A DNA stretch of 16,014 nt from DASPWV01 sp046726375 (lineage in GTDB: Bacteria; Acidobacteriota; Vicinamibacteria; Vicinamibacterales; UBA2999). The DNA is taken from NCBI GenBank assembly GCA_046726375.1, contig JBKPAJ010000116.1, positions 1 to 16,014 on the forward strand, in the 5' to 3' direction. The position numbers and the translations under genes are program-made. Within the stretch, counting starts at the first letter, position 1. Every line of letters starts with the position of its first letter. Under the pieces are notes generated by a model. That model was not told the origin of the DNA. It saw only the letters and a program-made list of their open reading frames with translations, and ran no database searches. Positions 1-6,559 of the stretch are shown piece by piece.

Positions 1-357
1 TACTGGGCCTATGTCAGGCTCGCTTCGAGCCTGCCGTTTTTAGTCCAGGATGCCGGGAGCGGTGGTGTCGGGTCGGTAAGCGTCGGCCTGGTACCTCTCG
101 AGCTTCTTCTGTTTCTATCGCCGGTTCTCACCTTCGCGCTCACCAAGAAGGGGATCACGGGCGCGCTGGGCGTCAAGCTGCGATGGACGCATGTGATCGT
201 GACGATAGGCCTCATCGCGATCGCGTTTGCCGGCGCGATTCATCGCAATGTTGGTCTCGCGTTCGTCGCCATCGATATATTCTCGCCTGTTCAACTGTTC
301 TTTCTCGTCGCCGCGATCGCTTTGCGCGTGAGTCGCGCGGGAACCGACGTGACGTAG
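1..357 (+). CDS. C-terminal part of a multi-pass membrane protein (5' end outside the window)
   Basis: Frame 1 is open from the first base to a TAG at 355-357 and gives 118 residues with no start needed inside the window. The translation has at least three hydrophobic stretches: about residues 30-48 (VGLVPLELLLFLSPVLTFAL), 65-81 (VIVTIGLIAIAFAGAI) and 88-111 (AFVAIDIFSPVQLFFLVAAI). A basic loop with KKG and KLRW lies between the first two, and the tail is short and polar, ending in TDVT. This is typical of the end of an integral inner-membrane protein, but no family motif is visible and I do not assign a function. It converges on the ABC exporter gene. Its stop codon lies inside the 5' arm of a perfect 7-bp hairpin (352-372) that opens a repeat-rich gap. 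Confidence 0.6.
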   Translation, partial: YWAYVRLASSLPFLVQDAGSGGVGSVSVGLVPLELLLFLSPVLTFALTKKGITGALGVKLRWTHVIVTIGLIAIAFAGAIHRNVGLAFVAIDIFSPVQLFFLVAAIALRVSRAGTDVT

Positions 358-372
358 GTTCCTTACCTACGT
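352..372. terminator. Hairpin overlapping a stop codon, possible terminator
   Basis: ACGTAGG (352-358) and CCTACGT (366-372) pair perfectly around the 7-nt loop TTCCTTA. The TAG stop of the upstream membrane-protein gene (355-357) is within the left arm. No T-run follows on either strand, so classical Rho-independent termination is not supported. A role in transcript-end processing or stability is possible. The position, exactly at the gene end between convergent genes, is the main reason for calling it. Confidence 0.4.
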
Positions 373-504
373 TCCTTGCGTAGGGTCCGTGCGTTCCTAC
401 GGGTTCCTTCAGGCGGTTCGCTACGCAAGTTCACGCCGGCAAGCACCCTGTGAACTCCTTAAGGAACGTACGTGAGGAACCTCCGTAAGGAACCGATGTG
501 ATCC
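352..504. repeat. GTTCC-rich inverted-repeat array in a convergent gap
   Basis: The gap between the membrane-protein stop and the ABC exporter stop is almost entirely repetitive. The left half carries GTTCC words and the right half carries GGAAC words. Perfect inverted pairs are GGTTCCTTAC (357-366) with GTAAGGAACC (485-494), ACGTTCCTT (369-377) with AAGGAACGT (461-469), CTTGCGTAG (375-383) with CTACGCAAG (421-429), and AGTTCAC (428-434) with GTGAACT (450-456). The first two nest, so one long imperfect hairpin can form in either transcript. The unit is less regular than in the 8-bp arrays at 4681-4810 and 5374-5594 but shares the GTTCC core. It may serve as a bidirectional transcript end. Confidence 0.75.
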
Positions 505-2439
505 CTAGATCTGCGTAGAGGTCCGCGCGGCCACCACGACTTTTGGTGGTTCGGGCGTGAAGTCTTCGCCGGGGTTGATGAAGCGGTTGGTCTCGATCCT
601 GTACTGCTTGTCGTAGAGCTGCTTGTAGCGGCCCGCCTTCTCCAACAGCTCCGCGTGCGTGCCGCGCTCGACGATCTCGCCGCCTTCCATGACGAGAATC
701 TGATCGGCGCTGCGAATCGTCGACAACCGGTGTGCGATGACAAACGTCGTCCGGCCGCTGCGCAGCGCACGCAAGCCGTCCTGAATCATCTCCTCGCTCT
801 CCGAGTCGAGACTCGAAGTGGCTTCGTCGAGGATCAACACCTTTGGATTGGCGAGGATCGCGCGTGCAATCGAAACGCGCTGACGCTGACCACCCGACAG
901 TTTGATCCCGCGCTCGCCGACCACGGTGTCGTAGCCTTGCGGAAAACGCAGAATAAACTCTTCGCAGTGCGCGATTCGCGCCGCGGCCTTGATGTCTTCG
1001 AGCGATGCGCTTGGATTGGCGTAGCCGATGTTCTCCGCCACGGTGCCGTCGAACAGAAAGTTTTCCTGCAGCACCGAGGCAAGCTGCTCGCGAAAATCGC
1101 GCAGCGGAATCGTGGCCAAATCGCGGCCGTCCACGAGCACGCGCCCACGCAGCGGTCGATTGAACGCCATCACGAGACTAATCAGCGTGCTCTTGCCGGA
1201 TCCACTCGATCCCACCAGCGCTGTCGTCGTCCCCGGCAGCGCGTCAAACGACACGCCCTTGAGCACCGGCTGCCCCTCGTTGTACTCGAACCACACATCG
1301 TCAAACGCGATGTGTCCGTCAATCGTTGTGAGAGGCTTCTTGCTTTTGTCGACGTCGTCTTCGGTGGGCGTCTCGAGCACTTCGCGAATGCGATCGAGAC
1401 CGGCAAACGCTTCGGTGATTTGCGTTCCAATCGATGCGATCGACACCAGCGGTGCAGCGACCAGGCCGATGAAGAAGATGTACATGAAGAAGTCGCCGAG
1501 CGTCATGCGGCCGGCGAGGATGTCGCGTCCGCCGAGCCAGATCATCACGATGCTGATCACACCGACGATGACGTTGCTGCCCGAGGTCGTCGCCGACACG
1601 CCAGTCATCGACTTGGCGATGTTGCGGAACAAGCGATGCGCGCCCTGCGCAAACACGATCTCTTCACGCTTTTCGGCCGTGTAGCTCTTGACGACGCGAA
1701 TGCCGCCGAGCGCCTCGGTGAGCCGTCCTGTTACTTCGGCGTTGATTTTGCCGCGCTCGCGGAACAGCGGACGCAGCTTCCGGAACGCGTAGGACATGCC
1801 GCCGGCAAACACTCCGAGGACGAGCATCGTGACGACGGTGAGCCGCCAGTTCACGTAAAAGAGCACGCCCAGGCCGAGCACAGCAGTCACGAGACCACCG
1901 ACAAGCTGAACCAACCCGGTGCCCACCAGGTTCCGCAGCCCCTCGGCGTCGTTCATGATGCGCGAGACGAGCACGCCTGTTTGTGTGGCATCGAAATAGC
2001 GGACCGGCAAGCGCATGATATGCGCCTGCACGTGTTTACGCATCTCGGTGATCGCACGCTGTGCCGCGACACCGAGAATCTGAGATAAGGCAAACGACGT
2101 GACTGCCTGGATCGCGGTCGCGATGCCCCCGGCAATGGCGATGGGGGCGAGCAACTCGTAGCGCTGTTTCGCAAGGACCTCGTCGATGACGTACTTCGAA
2201 GAGAGAGGTAGGACGAGACCGGCGAGTCGCCCAACAAGCATCAGCAGCAAGCCAGTGACGAGACGGCGGCGATGCACCCACAACAGGTCGCGCATCTCGC
2301 GCCACGCGGCGCCCGCGCTCACGTTCTTCTTGGGCGTAATCGCTGCGTCGGCCGAGCGCGCCTGCGCCGCGGCCGCACGACCGGCGCCTCCGCGCTCAGC
2401 GCGAGCCATCCCGATTCCGGAGGGTCTGAGTAGGGCCAC
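505..2439 (-). CDS. MsbA-type ABC exporter (fused membrane and ATPase domains)
   Basis: This 644-residue protein is a half-transporter expected to work as a homodimer in the inner membrane, using ATP to export a lipid, drug or peptide; the substrate cannot be read from the sequence. An Ala/Arg-rich N-terminal extension (about 1-45) precedes six predicted membrane segments (about 60-80, 97-120, 172-190, 196-214, 287-303, 316-336) with the usual RYFD and MNDAEGLR coupling regions. The ATPase domain has Walker A GSSGSGKST (410-418), Q-loop Gln458, signature LSGGQ (514-518), Walker B VLILDE (534-539), D-loop SSLD and switch His570. The start is a GTG at 2439-2437 that overlaps the apaG TAG stop by one base (TAGTG). 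An in-frame ATG at 2409 would remove ten residues and is also possible. It is the last gene of the minus-strand cluster. Confidence 0.93.
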   Translation of the reverse strand: MALLRPSGIGMARAERGGAGRAAAAQARSADAAITPKKNVSAGAAWREMRDLLWVHRRRLVTGLLLMLVGRLAGLVLPLSSKYVIDEVLAKQRYELLAPIAIAGGIATAIQAVTSFALSQILGVAAQRAITEMRKHVQAHIMRLPVRYFDATQTGVLVSRIMNDAEGLRNLVGTGLVQLVGGLVTAVLGLGVLFYVNWRLTVVTMLVLGVFAGGMSYAFRKLRPLFRERGKINAEVTGRLTEALGGIRVVKSYTAEKREEIVFAQGAHRLFRNIAKSMTGVSATTSGSNVIVGVISIVMIWLGGRDILAGRMTLGDFFMYIFFIGLVAAPLVSIASIGTQITEAFAGLDRIREVLETPTEDDVDKSKKPLTTIDGHIAFDDVWFEYNEGQPVLKGVSFDALPGTTTALVGSSGSGKSTLISLVMAFNRPLRGRVLVDGRDLATIPLRDFREQLASVLQENFLFDGTVAENIGYANPSASLEDIKAAARIAHCEEFILRFPQGYDTVVGERGIKLSGGQRQRVSIARAILANPKVLILDEATSSLDSESEEMIQDGLRALRSGRTTFVIAHRLSTIRSADQILVMEGGEIVERGTHAELLEKAGRYKQLYDKQYRIETNRFINPGEDFTPEPPKVVVAARTSTQI

Positions 2440-2822
2440 TAGTTCACCGCGTTTGGAACGGCAAGCATGAATGGCGCGATTTCCGCCTCAAAAGTCTCAC
2501 CGTCGGGCCGGACCATCACATAATGCCCGTGCATCGTCCCGAACGGGGTCGGCAGCGGACAAAAGCTCGTGTACTCGAAGCGTTTGCCCGGCTCGATCAC
2601 CGGCTGCTTGCCGACAACGCCCTCATCCTCCACCGTTTGCACGGCGCCGTTGGCGTCGGTGATCACCCACCGGCGGCTCACAAGCTGCGCCACCTCCTCG
2701 CCTTCGTTCGCGATCGTGACGTGATAAGCAAAGAGAAACTGTCGCTGCCGCGGCGAGCTGCGCTCAGGAAGATACGTGCTGACCACGTCTACTCTGATGC
2801 CACGGGTGGTCGCGACGCTCAC
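2439..2822 (-). CDS. apaG: ApaG domain protein
   Basis: ApaG proteins are small (about 125 residues) single-domain beta-sandwich proteins. They are linked in enterobacteria to Co2+/Mg2+ resistance and Ap4A phenotypes, but their molecular role is not settled. The family pattern is clear along the length: TRGIRVDV near the start, STYLPERSSP, FAYHVTIANEG, QLVSRRWVITDANG, a GVVGKQPVIEPG segment, FEYTS, GTMHGHYVM and the C-terminal FMLAVP. The canonical RHW appears as RRW. I prefer the GTG at 2822 (127 residues, VSVATTRGI), which matches the usual length and sits 7 nt after a GATAAT box. A GTG at 2837 would add MIIIP. The gene follows the UbiD-like gene closely, and its stop overlaps the ABC start, so it is probably cotranscribed with both. 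Confidence 0.92.
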   Translation of the reverse strand: MSVATTRGIRVDVVSTYLPERSSPRQRQFLFAYHVTIANEGEEVAQLVSRRWVITDANGAVQTVEDEGVVGKQPVIEPGKRFEYTSFCPLPTPFGTMHGHYVMVRPDGETFEAEIAPFMLAVPNAVN

Positions 2823-2829
2823 GGGAATA

Positions 2830-2835
2830 ATTATC
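2830..2835 (-). promoter_or_regulatory. Candidate -10 box for a leaderless apaG transcript
   Basis: Reading the minus strand, GATAAT (2835-2830, five of six bases of TATAAT) is followed by TATTCCC and then the GTG at 2822. No Shine-Dalgarno sequence precedes that GTG. Transcription starting 7-8 nt past the box would begin at the start codon. The -35 region is weak (TAGGGA at a 17-nt spacing). This is a pattern inference only. Confidence 0.3.
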
Positions 2836-2855
2836 ACACGGCCGTCTGGCCATCC

Positions 2856-2871
2856 CTAGCCGATTGGCTAG
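2856..2871. terminator. Hairpin overlapping the ubiD-like stop codon
   Basis: CTAGCC (2856-2861) and GGCTAG (2866-2871) form a perfect 6-bp stem with a GATT loop. The TAG stop of the UbiD-like gene (2870-2868 on the minus strand) lies in one arm. No T-run follows on the minus strand. It could attenuate readthrough into apaG or protect the mRNA end. Its functional status is unknown. Confidence 0.35.
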
Positions 2872-4676
2872 TCGAGATGTCCTTTCTCTGCATCGCCCAT
2901 CTCCACTTTTCGCGACGGAAAGTACTCACGCCAGCGTTCCGACACTTTGCGCGCGATGTCGTCGTGGCACGACACCTCTTTCGGGTACCACGGCTTCATG
3001 CGGGCGTCGACGACGATCGGTGGGTCGTGCGCAATGTGATTGCGGACGATACGCCGTGACGCGGCATGGATGTCGGCCGCGGGCTCGAACCGTGTGAACG
3101 TCGTCCACAGGAAGTTCATCACGCTCCGGGTTGCACCTCCGGCATCATCGCTCACAATCACCAGTGGCCAGTCGGCAAACGCGGCGTGCGCGGCGACGCG
3201 ATCGGCAACGTTCGGATCCCCTGGGTAAGGGGGGGCAGATACAACAACGCACCCCGCGCAGAAGACGCGCACATCCGAGATATCGCTGGGCGGTGCAACA
3301 CGCGGGCGGAACTCTCGCAGCAGTTCGCGCACCGGATCACCGACTCCAAGCCACACGCCCTTCGACCCCTCGTTCACCGCCGGTCCGGTGTAATCGAGCG
3401 TGTCCATCGCAAGGTTGGAGAACACGAACAAGTCGGTGCGAGGGTCGGTTCGCGCGAGCAGGTGCTCGAGCGTCGCGCGAAAATCTTTGAGATCGATCGC
3501 GCGATCGACGACGAGCAGGAACTTGGTCAACGAGAGCTGCCCTTCGCCGAGAATACGAAACGCGCTCGCCATCGCCTCGCGCTTGTAGCGCTGCTTGACC
3601 ACAGCCGCCGCCAGCGAGTGATAGCCCGTCTCGCCGTATGACCACAGGTTCGTGACCGCGGGCATCACAAGCGGAAAAAGCGGCGAGAGCAGCTCCTGCA
3701 GCAAGTCACCGACGAAGAAATCCTCCTGGCGAGGCTTCCCGACCACGGTGGCGGGATATATCGCGTCGCGACGCCGGGCGATCTGCTTTACCTGAAACAC
3801 CGGGTAATCGTGCTGCAGCGAGTAATAGCCATAGTGATCGCCAAATGGACCCTCGGGACGCCGCAGGTTTGGCGGGACCTCACCCAGCAACGCGAACTCA
3901 GCGGACGCAACCAGCGGATGCGGATGACCACCTGGCGCGCTGACTTGCGGAAGCTTATGCCCCGCAATCAGCGATGCGAGCATCAACTCCGGCACGTTCT
4001 CGGGCAACGGACTGATGGCGGCAAGGATTAACGCTGGCGGGCCACCCAGAAACACAGTGGCGGGGAGCGCCTGTCCGCGCGCTTCGGCCTGAGCGTAGTG
4101 AAACCCTCCGCCCTTGCCAATCTGCCAGTGCATGCCTGTTGAACGATGATCGTACACATGAAGGCGATACATTCCGAGATTGTGACCTGGGCGATCGGGG
4201 TGGGTGGTGTAGACGAGCGGGAACGTGATGAACGGTCCACCATCTTCCGGCCAACACGTGATGACCGGCAGACGATCGAGCCGCACATCGGACGTCACAA
4301 CGTCGAGCACGGCCGCACGCGATACCGTGCGCGTGCCGACACGCAGAAGCTCGCGGCCGACGTCGCGCGCGCTCCACAACTTCGACGGCGAGGGCGGCAA
4401 CAGCGTTTCGGCGAGGTGAACGAGGCGCTTGATCAGCCGCAACGGTCGCTGGCCAAATGCCACTTGCGCACGCGCGGCCGTGCCAAACAGGTTCGTGACG
4501 AGCGGAAACTCGGCGCCTTTGACGTTGGTGAACAGCAGCGCGGGACCGCCGGCGGCAATCACCCGCCGGTGGATCTCGGCGGCTTCGAGATGGGGATCGA
4601 CTGGCGCCGCAATCTCGACGAGTTCGTCGCCGCGACGAAGCTCATCGAGAAAGGCGCGGAGATCAGGAAAAGACAA
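2868..4676 (-). CDS. UbiD-family prenylated-FMN-dependent decarboxylase
   Basis: At 602 residues it is longer than E. coli UbiD (497) and close to the long UbiD homologues annotated as menaquinone-biosynthesis decarboxylases. UbiD enzymes reversibly decarboxylate aromatic or unsaturated acids using prenylated FMN made by UbiX; no ubiX is in the window. Expected residues are present: Asn166 (HNLGMYR) and Glu230 (NVPE) as metal ligands, Arg171, and the Glu275/Asp280 pair in PEGPFGDHYGYY, matching the Arg-Glu-Asp/Glu catalytic network of the family. GMHWQIGKGGG and TVFLGGPP are further family signatures. The start is a TTG at 4676-4674, chosen because SFPDLRAFLDEL is where family members begin. 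No clear Shine-Dalgarno site precedes it; the leader is the GGAAC-type repeat array. The substrate cannot be told from sequence alone. Confidence 0.9.
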   Translation of the reverse strand: MSFPDLRAFLDELRRGDELVEIAAPVDPHLEAAEIHRRVIAAGGPALLFTNVKGAEFPLVTNLFGTAARAQVAFGQRPLRLIKRLVHLAETLLPPSPSKLWSARDVGRELLRVGTRTVSRAAVLDVVTSDVRLDRLPVITCWPEDGGPFITFPLVYTTHPDRPGHNLGMYRLHVYDHRSTGMHWQIGKGGGFHYAQAEARGQALPATVFLGGPPALILAAISPLPENVPELMLASLIAGHKLPQVSAPGGHPHPLVASAEFALLGEVPPNLRRPEGPFGDHYGYYSLQHDYPVFQVKQIARRRDAIYPATVVGKPRQEDFFVGDLLQELLSPLFPLVMPAVTNLWSYGETGYHSLAAAVVKQRYKREAMASAFRILGEGQLSLTKFLLVVDRAIDLKDFRATLEHLLARTDPRTDLFVFSNLAMDTLDYTGPAVNEGSKGVWLGVGDPVRELLREFRPRVAPPSDISDVRVFCAGCVVVSAPPYPGDPNVADRVAAHAAFADWPLVIVSDDAGGATRSVMNFLWTTFTRFEPAADIHAASRRIVRNHIAHDPPIVVDARMKPWYPKEVSCHDDIARKVSERWREYFPSRKVEMGDAEKGHLD

Positions 4677-4680
4677 GCAG

Positions 4681-4810
4681 GTTCCGATGTTCCGGGGGTT
4701 CCCGGTGTTCCGGTGTTCCGGTGATCTGGGGTTCGAGGTTCTGAGTTCCGAGGTTCCGGAGTTCGGCGTTCCGAAGTTCGGAAGTTCGGACGTTCTCGGT
4801 TCCTCGTTCC
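4681..4810. repeat. Phased 8-bp GTTCCGRR tandem array between the DinB-fold and ubiD-like genes
   Basis: About 16 consecutive units of 7-9 bp, all in one orientation, run from 4681 to the DinB-fold stop at 4811. Examples are GTTCCGAT (4681-4688), GTTCCGGG (4689-4696), GTTCCGGT (4707-4714 and 4715-4722), GTTCCGAG (4745-4752), GTTCCGGA (4753-4760) and GTTCGGAC (4784-4791). There are no spacers. The array begins 4 bp from the TTG start of the UbiD-like gene and touches the stop codon of the DinB-fold gene, so it fills the gap. In the direction of transcription the unit reads GGAAC, which may supply a weak ribosome-binding sequence. Confidence 0.9.
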
Positions 4811-5326
4811 CTAGGCGTTCGCCTCAGTCGGCCCTGTCCAGGGCTCGTCGTAACTTCCACCGTAGATGCTCGGCACCTTGCCGCCCATGGGACGCAGATA
4901 CGCCGAAAGCTGTCCGCGATGATGAACCATGTGGACGAGCGCGAACAGCAGGTAATTCACCGCCGGCATCTTCATCCCGTAGAAATCAACGATCTGCGCC
5001 AGCTTCGGCCCTTCGAGCGCCATCGCCCGTTCGAGCGTCTTCGGGAAATTACTTTTGTACCAATCGCCGAGCTCGGCGACGCTTGCCGGCTTCGGTTCGC
5101 TCGTCGTCGGATCGTCGAACTTCCCGTTGATCACGCCGTTCAAAAACCACACGTCGGCAGCCGCGAGATGCCGCGCCAGCTCGAACGCTCCGCGAGCGTT
5201 TGGCTCCGGCTTGTAGTCTTTCTTTCCTTCTGGAATCGCCGATAGCACTTTGTAGGTCACCATCCACTCGTGCTGCAACTGTTGGCCAACGAGGTCGGCT
5301 GCGGCCTTGGCTTGATCTGCGTTCAT
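4811..5326 (-). CDS. DinB/YfiT-superfamily protein (putative metal-dependent thiol transferase fold)
   Basis: This 171-residue soluble protein has the pattern of the DinB four-helix-bundle superfamily, named after B. subtilis DinB and unrelated to DNA polymerase IV. Members bind a divalent metal through three histidines, and some are bacillithiol or mycothiol S-transferases. Here the triad is His53 in FELARHLAAADVWF and His132 and His136 in VHMVHHRGQLSAYLRP, the family's HxxxHRGQ motif. The N-terminal helix carries LQHEWMVTYKVLSAIPEGKKDYKP, a usual opening. The ATG at 5326 is preceded by AGGAG with a 6-nt spacer. Translation could continue upstream, but that stretch is repeat DNA. Both flanks are 8-bp repeat arrays. 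It may be the first gene of the minus-strand cluster. Its specific substrate is unknown. Confidence 0.87.
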   Translation of the reverse strand: MNADQAKAAADLVGQQLQHEWMVTYKVLSAIPEGKKDYKPEPNARGAFELARHLAAADVWFLNGVINGKFDDPTTSEPKPASVAELGDWYKSNFPKTLERAMALEGPKLAQIVDFYGMKMPAVNYLLFALVHMVHHRGQLSAYLRPMGGKVPSIYGGSYDEPWTGPTEANA

Positions 5327-5332
5327 GGGGGT

Positions 5333-5352
5333 CTCCTGGAAGCGGCATTCTA
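5333..5352 (-). promoter_or_regulatory. -10 box and ribosome-binding site of the DinB-fold gene
   Basis: On the minus strand TAGAAT (5352-5347, five of six bases of the -10 consensus) is followed by the Shine-Dalgarno sequence AGGAG (5337-5333), six bases before the ATG. This implies a very short leader. No good -35 element is visible; that position falls in the edge of the repeat array. Confidence 0.4.
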
Positions 5353-5373
5353 CATCGCCAACGAGCTTCCGGG

Positions 5374-5594
5374 GTTCCAAGGTTCCGGGGTGCGGAGTTC
5401 CGAGGTTCCGGAATTCCGAGGTTCGACGTTCCGGAGCTCGAAGGCTCCGAGGTTCGAACCCGGAACGTCGAACTCCGGGAACTTCGGAACTTCGGAACCC
5501 CGAACGCCGGAACCTCGAACTTCGGAACTCGGGAACCTCGGAACCTCGGAACCCCGAACGCCAGAACCTCGGAACTTCGGAACGTCGGAACGTC
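5374..5594. repeat. Strand-switching 8-bp repeat array in a divergent gap
   Basis: The 348-bp gap between the DinB-fold and collagen-like starts is mostly this array. The left half (5374-5459) is phased GTTCCGAG-type 8-mers, for example GTTCCAAG 5374-5381, GTTCCGGG 5382-5389 and GTTCCGGA 5405-5412. The right half (5462-5594) is phased GGAACNTC 8-mers, for example GGAACCTC 5532-5539 and 5540-5547, GGAACTTC 5571-5578, and GGAACGTC 5579-5586 and 5587-5594. The switch lies near the palindrome GGTTCGAACC (5451-5460). GTTCGACGTTCCGG (5421-5434) is the exact inverse of 5460-5473. A higher-order copy exists: TCGGAACCCCGAACGCC occurs at 5492-5508 and again at 5546-5562, 54 bp apart. No spacers and no plausible ORF occur here. 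Confidence 0.92.
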
Positions 5595-5636
5595 CGAGTT
5601 CGATCATGTCGCGAATCATCGCGCGTTTTCGATTTG

Positions 5637-5668
5637 TCTAATAGAACCGTTCCGGTTGAACAAAAGGA
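5637..5668 (+). promoter_or_regulatory. Candidate -10, leader hairpin and ribosome-binding site of the collagen-like gene
   Basis: TCTAAT (5637-5642) matches five of six bases of the -10 consensus; the -35 is not convincing. The leader contains AACCG-TTC-CGGTT (5645-5657), a small hairpin, then an AAAAGGA ribosome-binding sequence (5662-5668) six bases before the ATG at 5675. The region between the repeat array and the gene (5595-5674) holds nothing else I can identify. Confidence 0.4.
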
Positions 5669-5674
5669 AACGCC

Positions 5675-6538
5675 ATGACCCTTCGCCTGCTCATTGTCCA
5701 CGCATTCGTTCTTCTGTCGGTCGGCAACGCCGTCGCGCAGCCCCAGATTGCCCTCTCGACAACCGTCGTCGCGCCGGGCGAAGCCGTGGTCGTCACTGTC
5801 AACGGTGGTCCAGGACAGTTTTATGCAGTGCTCGGCAGCAGCGTCAACTCTGGCTTCTCGTACAAAGGCGTGGAGCTCGGCGTTGGCCGTGACGTCGCCA
5901 TTCTGCAGAACGGCGTCCTCGACAGCAGCGGACAAGCGACCGCGGCAATCGTGCCGCCGTTCAACGGCACCGTTCTCGATCGCTACTATCTCCAGGCTGT
6001 CCAATCGACCAATTCGAATTTCAACCCGCTGCAGGCGTCGCAGGTGGGCGTCGTGCGAAACGGCGATCTCGTTTCAGGACTGAACGGTCCGCCGGGACCT
6101 GAAGGTCCGCCCGGGCCTCAGGGAGCGGCCGGTCCGGCGGGACCGCCGGGGCCCGCCGGCGTGCCCGGACCAGTAGGACCGATTGGACCGGTTGGGCCGC
6201 GCGGACCGAGCGATGCGTGGCGCGGCAACACGCTTACGTTGCCAGCGGGCCGCTTCATGCTGACCGTCCGGGTGCAGATTGAAAACAACAGCCTCGTTGA
6301 AGTCGGCATGACGTGCAATCTCTTCGTCTCGGCAACGAACAACGCCGGTATCATCTATTCCCCCGCGATGGGCAATGTGCGCGCCGCGCGCCGCGACACG
6401 CTCGTCATCCTCGGCGAAGCGGACGTGATTAGTGGCACGGGCACGATTACAGGTTCCTGTGGATCACTGCCGGAGGGCGTGACCGCCCATTTCTCGATGA
6501 TGGCGATACAGGTGGCGGCGGTGCACGTGGGGAACTGA
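5675..6538 (+). CDS. Secreted collagen-like repeat protein
   Basis: This 287-residue protein starts with a clear Sec signal peptide (hydrophobic core LLIVHAFVLLSV, cleavage after AVA about residue 21). An N-terminal beta-rich domain (22-134) follows, then fifteen uninterrupted Gly-X-Y triplets (135-179), many GPP, GPA or GPV, which should form a collagen triple helix. The C-terminal domain (180-287) resembles the compact beta domain often attached to bacterial collagen-like stalks (LTLPAGRFMLTVRVQIEN) and contains two cysteines, C214 and C262, which could form a disulfide. The protein is probably a periplasmic or surface trimer. No lipobox, sortase motif or membrane anchor is seen, so it may be released. 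The ATG at 5675 has a good AGGA ribosome-binding site. It is a single-gene unit, divergent from the DinB-fold gene and convergent with ettA. Ligand and role are unknown. Confidence 0.88.
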   Translation: MTLRLLIVHAFVLLSVGNAVAQPQIALSTTVVAPGEAVVVTVNGGPGQFYAVLGSSVNSGFSYKGVELGVGRDVAILQNGVLDSSGQATAAIVPPFNGTVLDRYYLQAVQSTNSNFNPLQASQVGVVRNGDLVSGLNGPPGPEGPPGPQGAAGPAGPPGPAGVPGPVGPIGPVGPRGPSDAWRGNTLTLPAGRFMLTVRVQIENNSLVEVGMTCNLFVSATNNAGIIYSPAMGNVRAARRDTLVILGEADVISGTGTITGSCGSLPEGVTAHFSMMAIQVAAVHVGN

Positions 6539-6545
6539 CGACCAA

Positions 6546-6559
6546 GTGTCAGGTGTCAG
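6546..6559. repeat. Two tandem copies of the 7-mer GTGTCAG
   Basis: GTGTCAG occurs at 6546-6552 and 6553-6559, directly after the collagen-like gene. The same 7-mer opens the larger array at 8291-8404 on the other side of ettA, and the 10-mer AGGTGTCAGG is identical at 6551-6560 and 8289-8298. This links both gaps flanking ettA to one repeat family. Confidence 0.7.

Noticed and set aside
352..504. Classical Rho-independent terminator for both convergent genes
   Set aside because: Strong inverted repeats exist but no T-run follows any of the stems, so only a structural transcript end is suggested.
655..2088. Long plus-strand frame opposite the ABC exporter
   Set aside because: It is the antisense shadow of a strongly supported gene, has a His/Arg-rich unlikely composition and no recognisable domain.
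5374..5594. CRISPR array
   Set aside because: Units are 8 bp, contiguous and degenerate, with no spacers of 25-40 bp and no cas genes nearby.
5350..5619. Open frames rich in SEVPRF/RGSGV-type peptide repeats on both strands
   Set aside because: They arise because the GTTCCGAG repeat has no stop codon in any frame. There is no ribosome-binding site or family similarity, and the peptides only mirror the DNA repeat.
5327..6004. N-terminal extension of the DinB-fold protein through the repeat array
   Set aside because: The extension is translated repeat and antisense of the collagen-like gene. The ATG at 5326 has a good ribosome-binding site and matches the family start.
6077..6213. Tandem DNA repeat within the collagen-like gene
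   Set aside because: The periodicity is explained by Gly-X-Y codons and is coding, not an independent repeat element.
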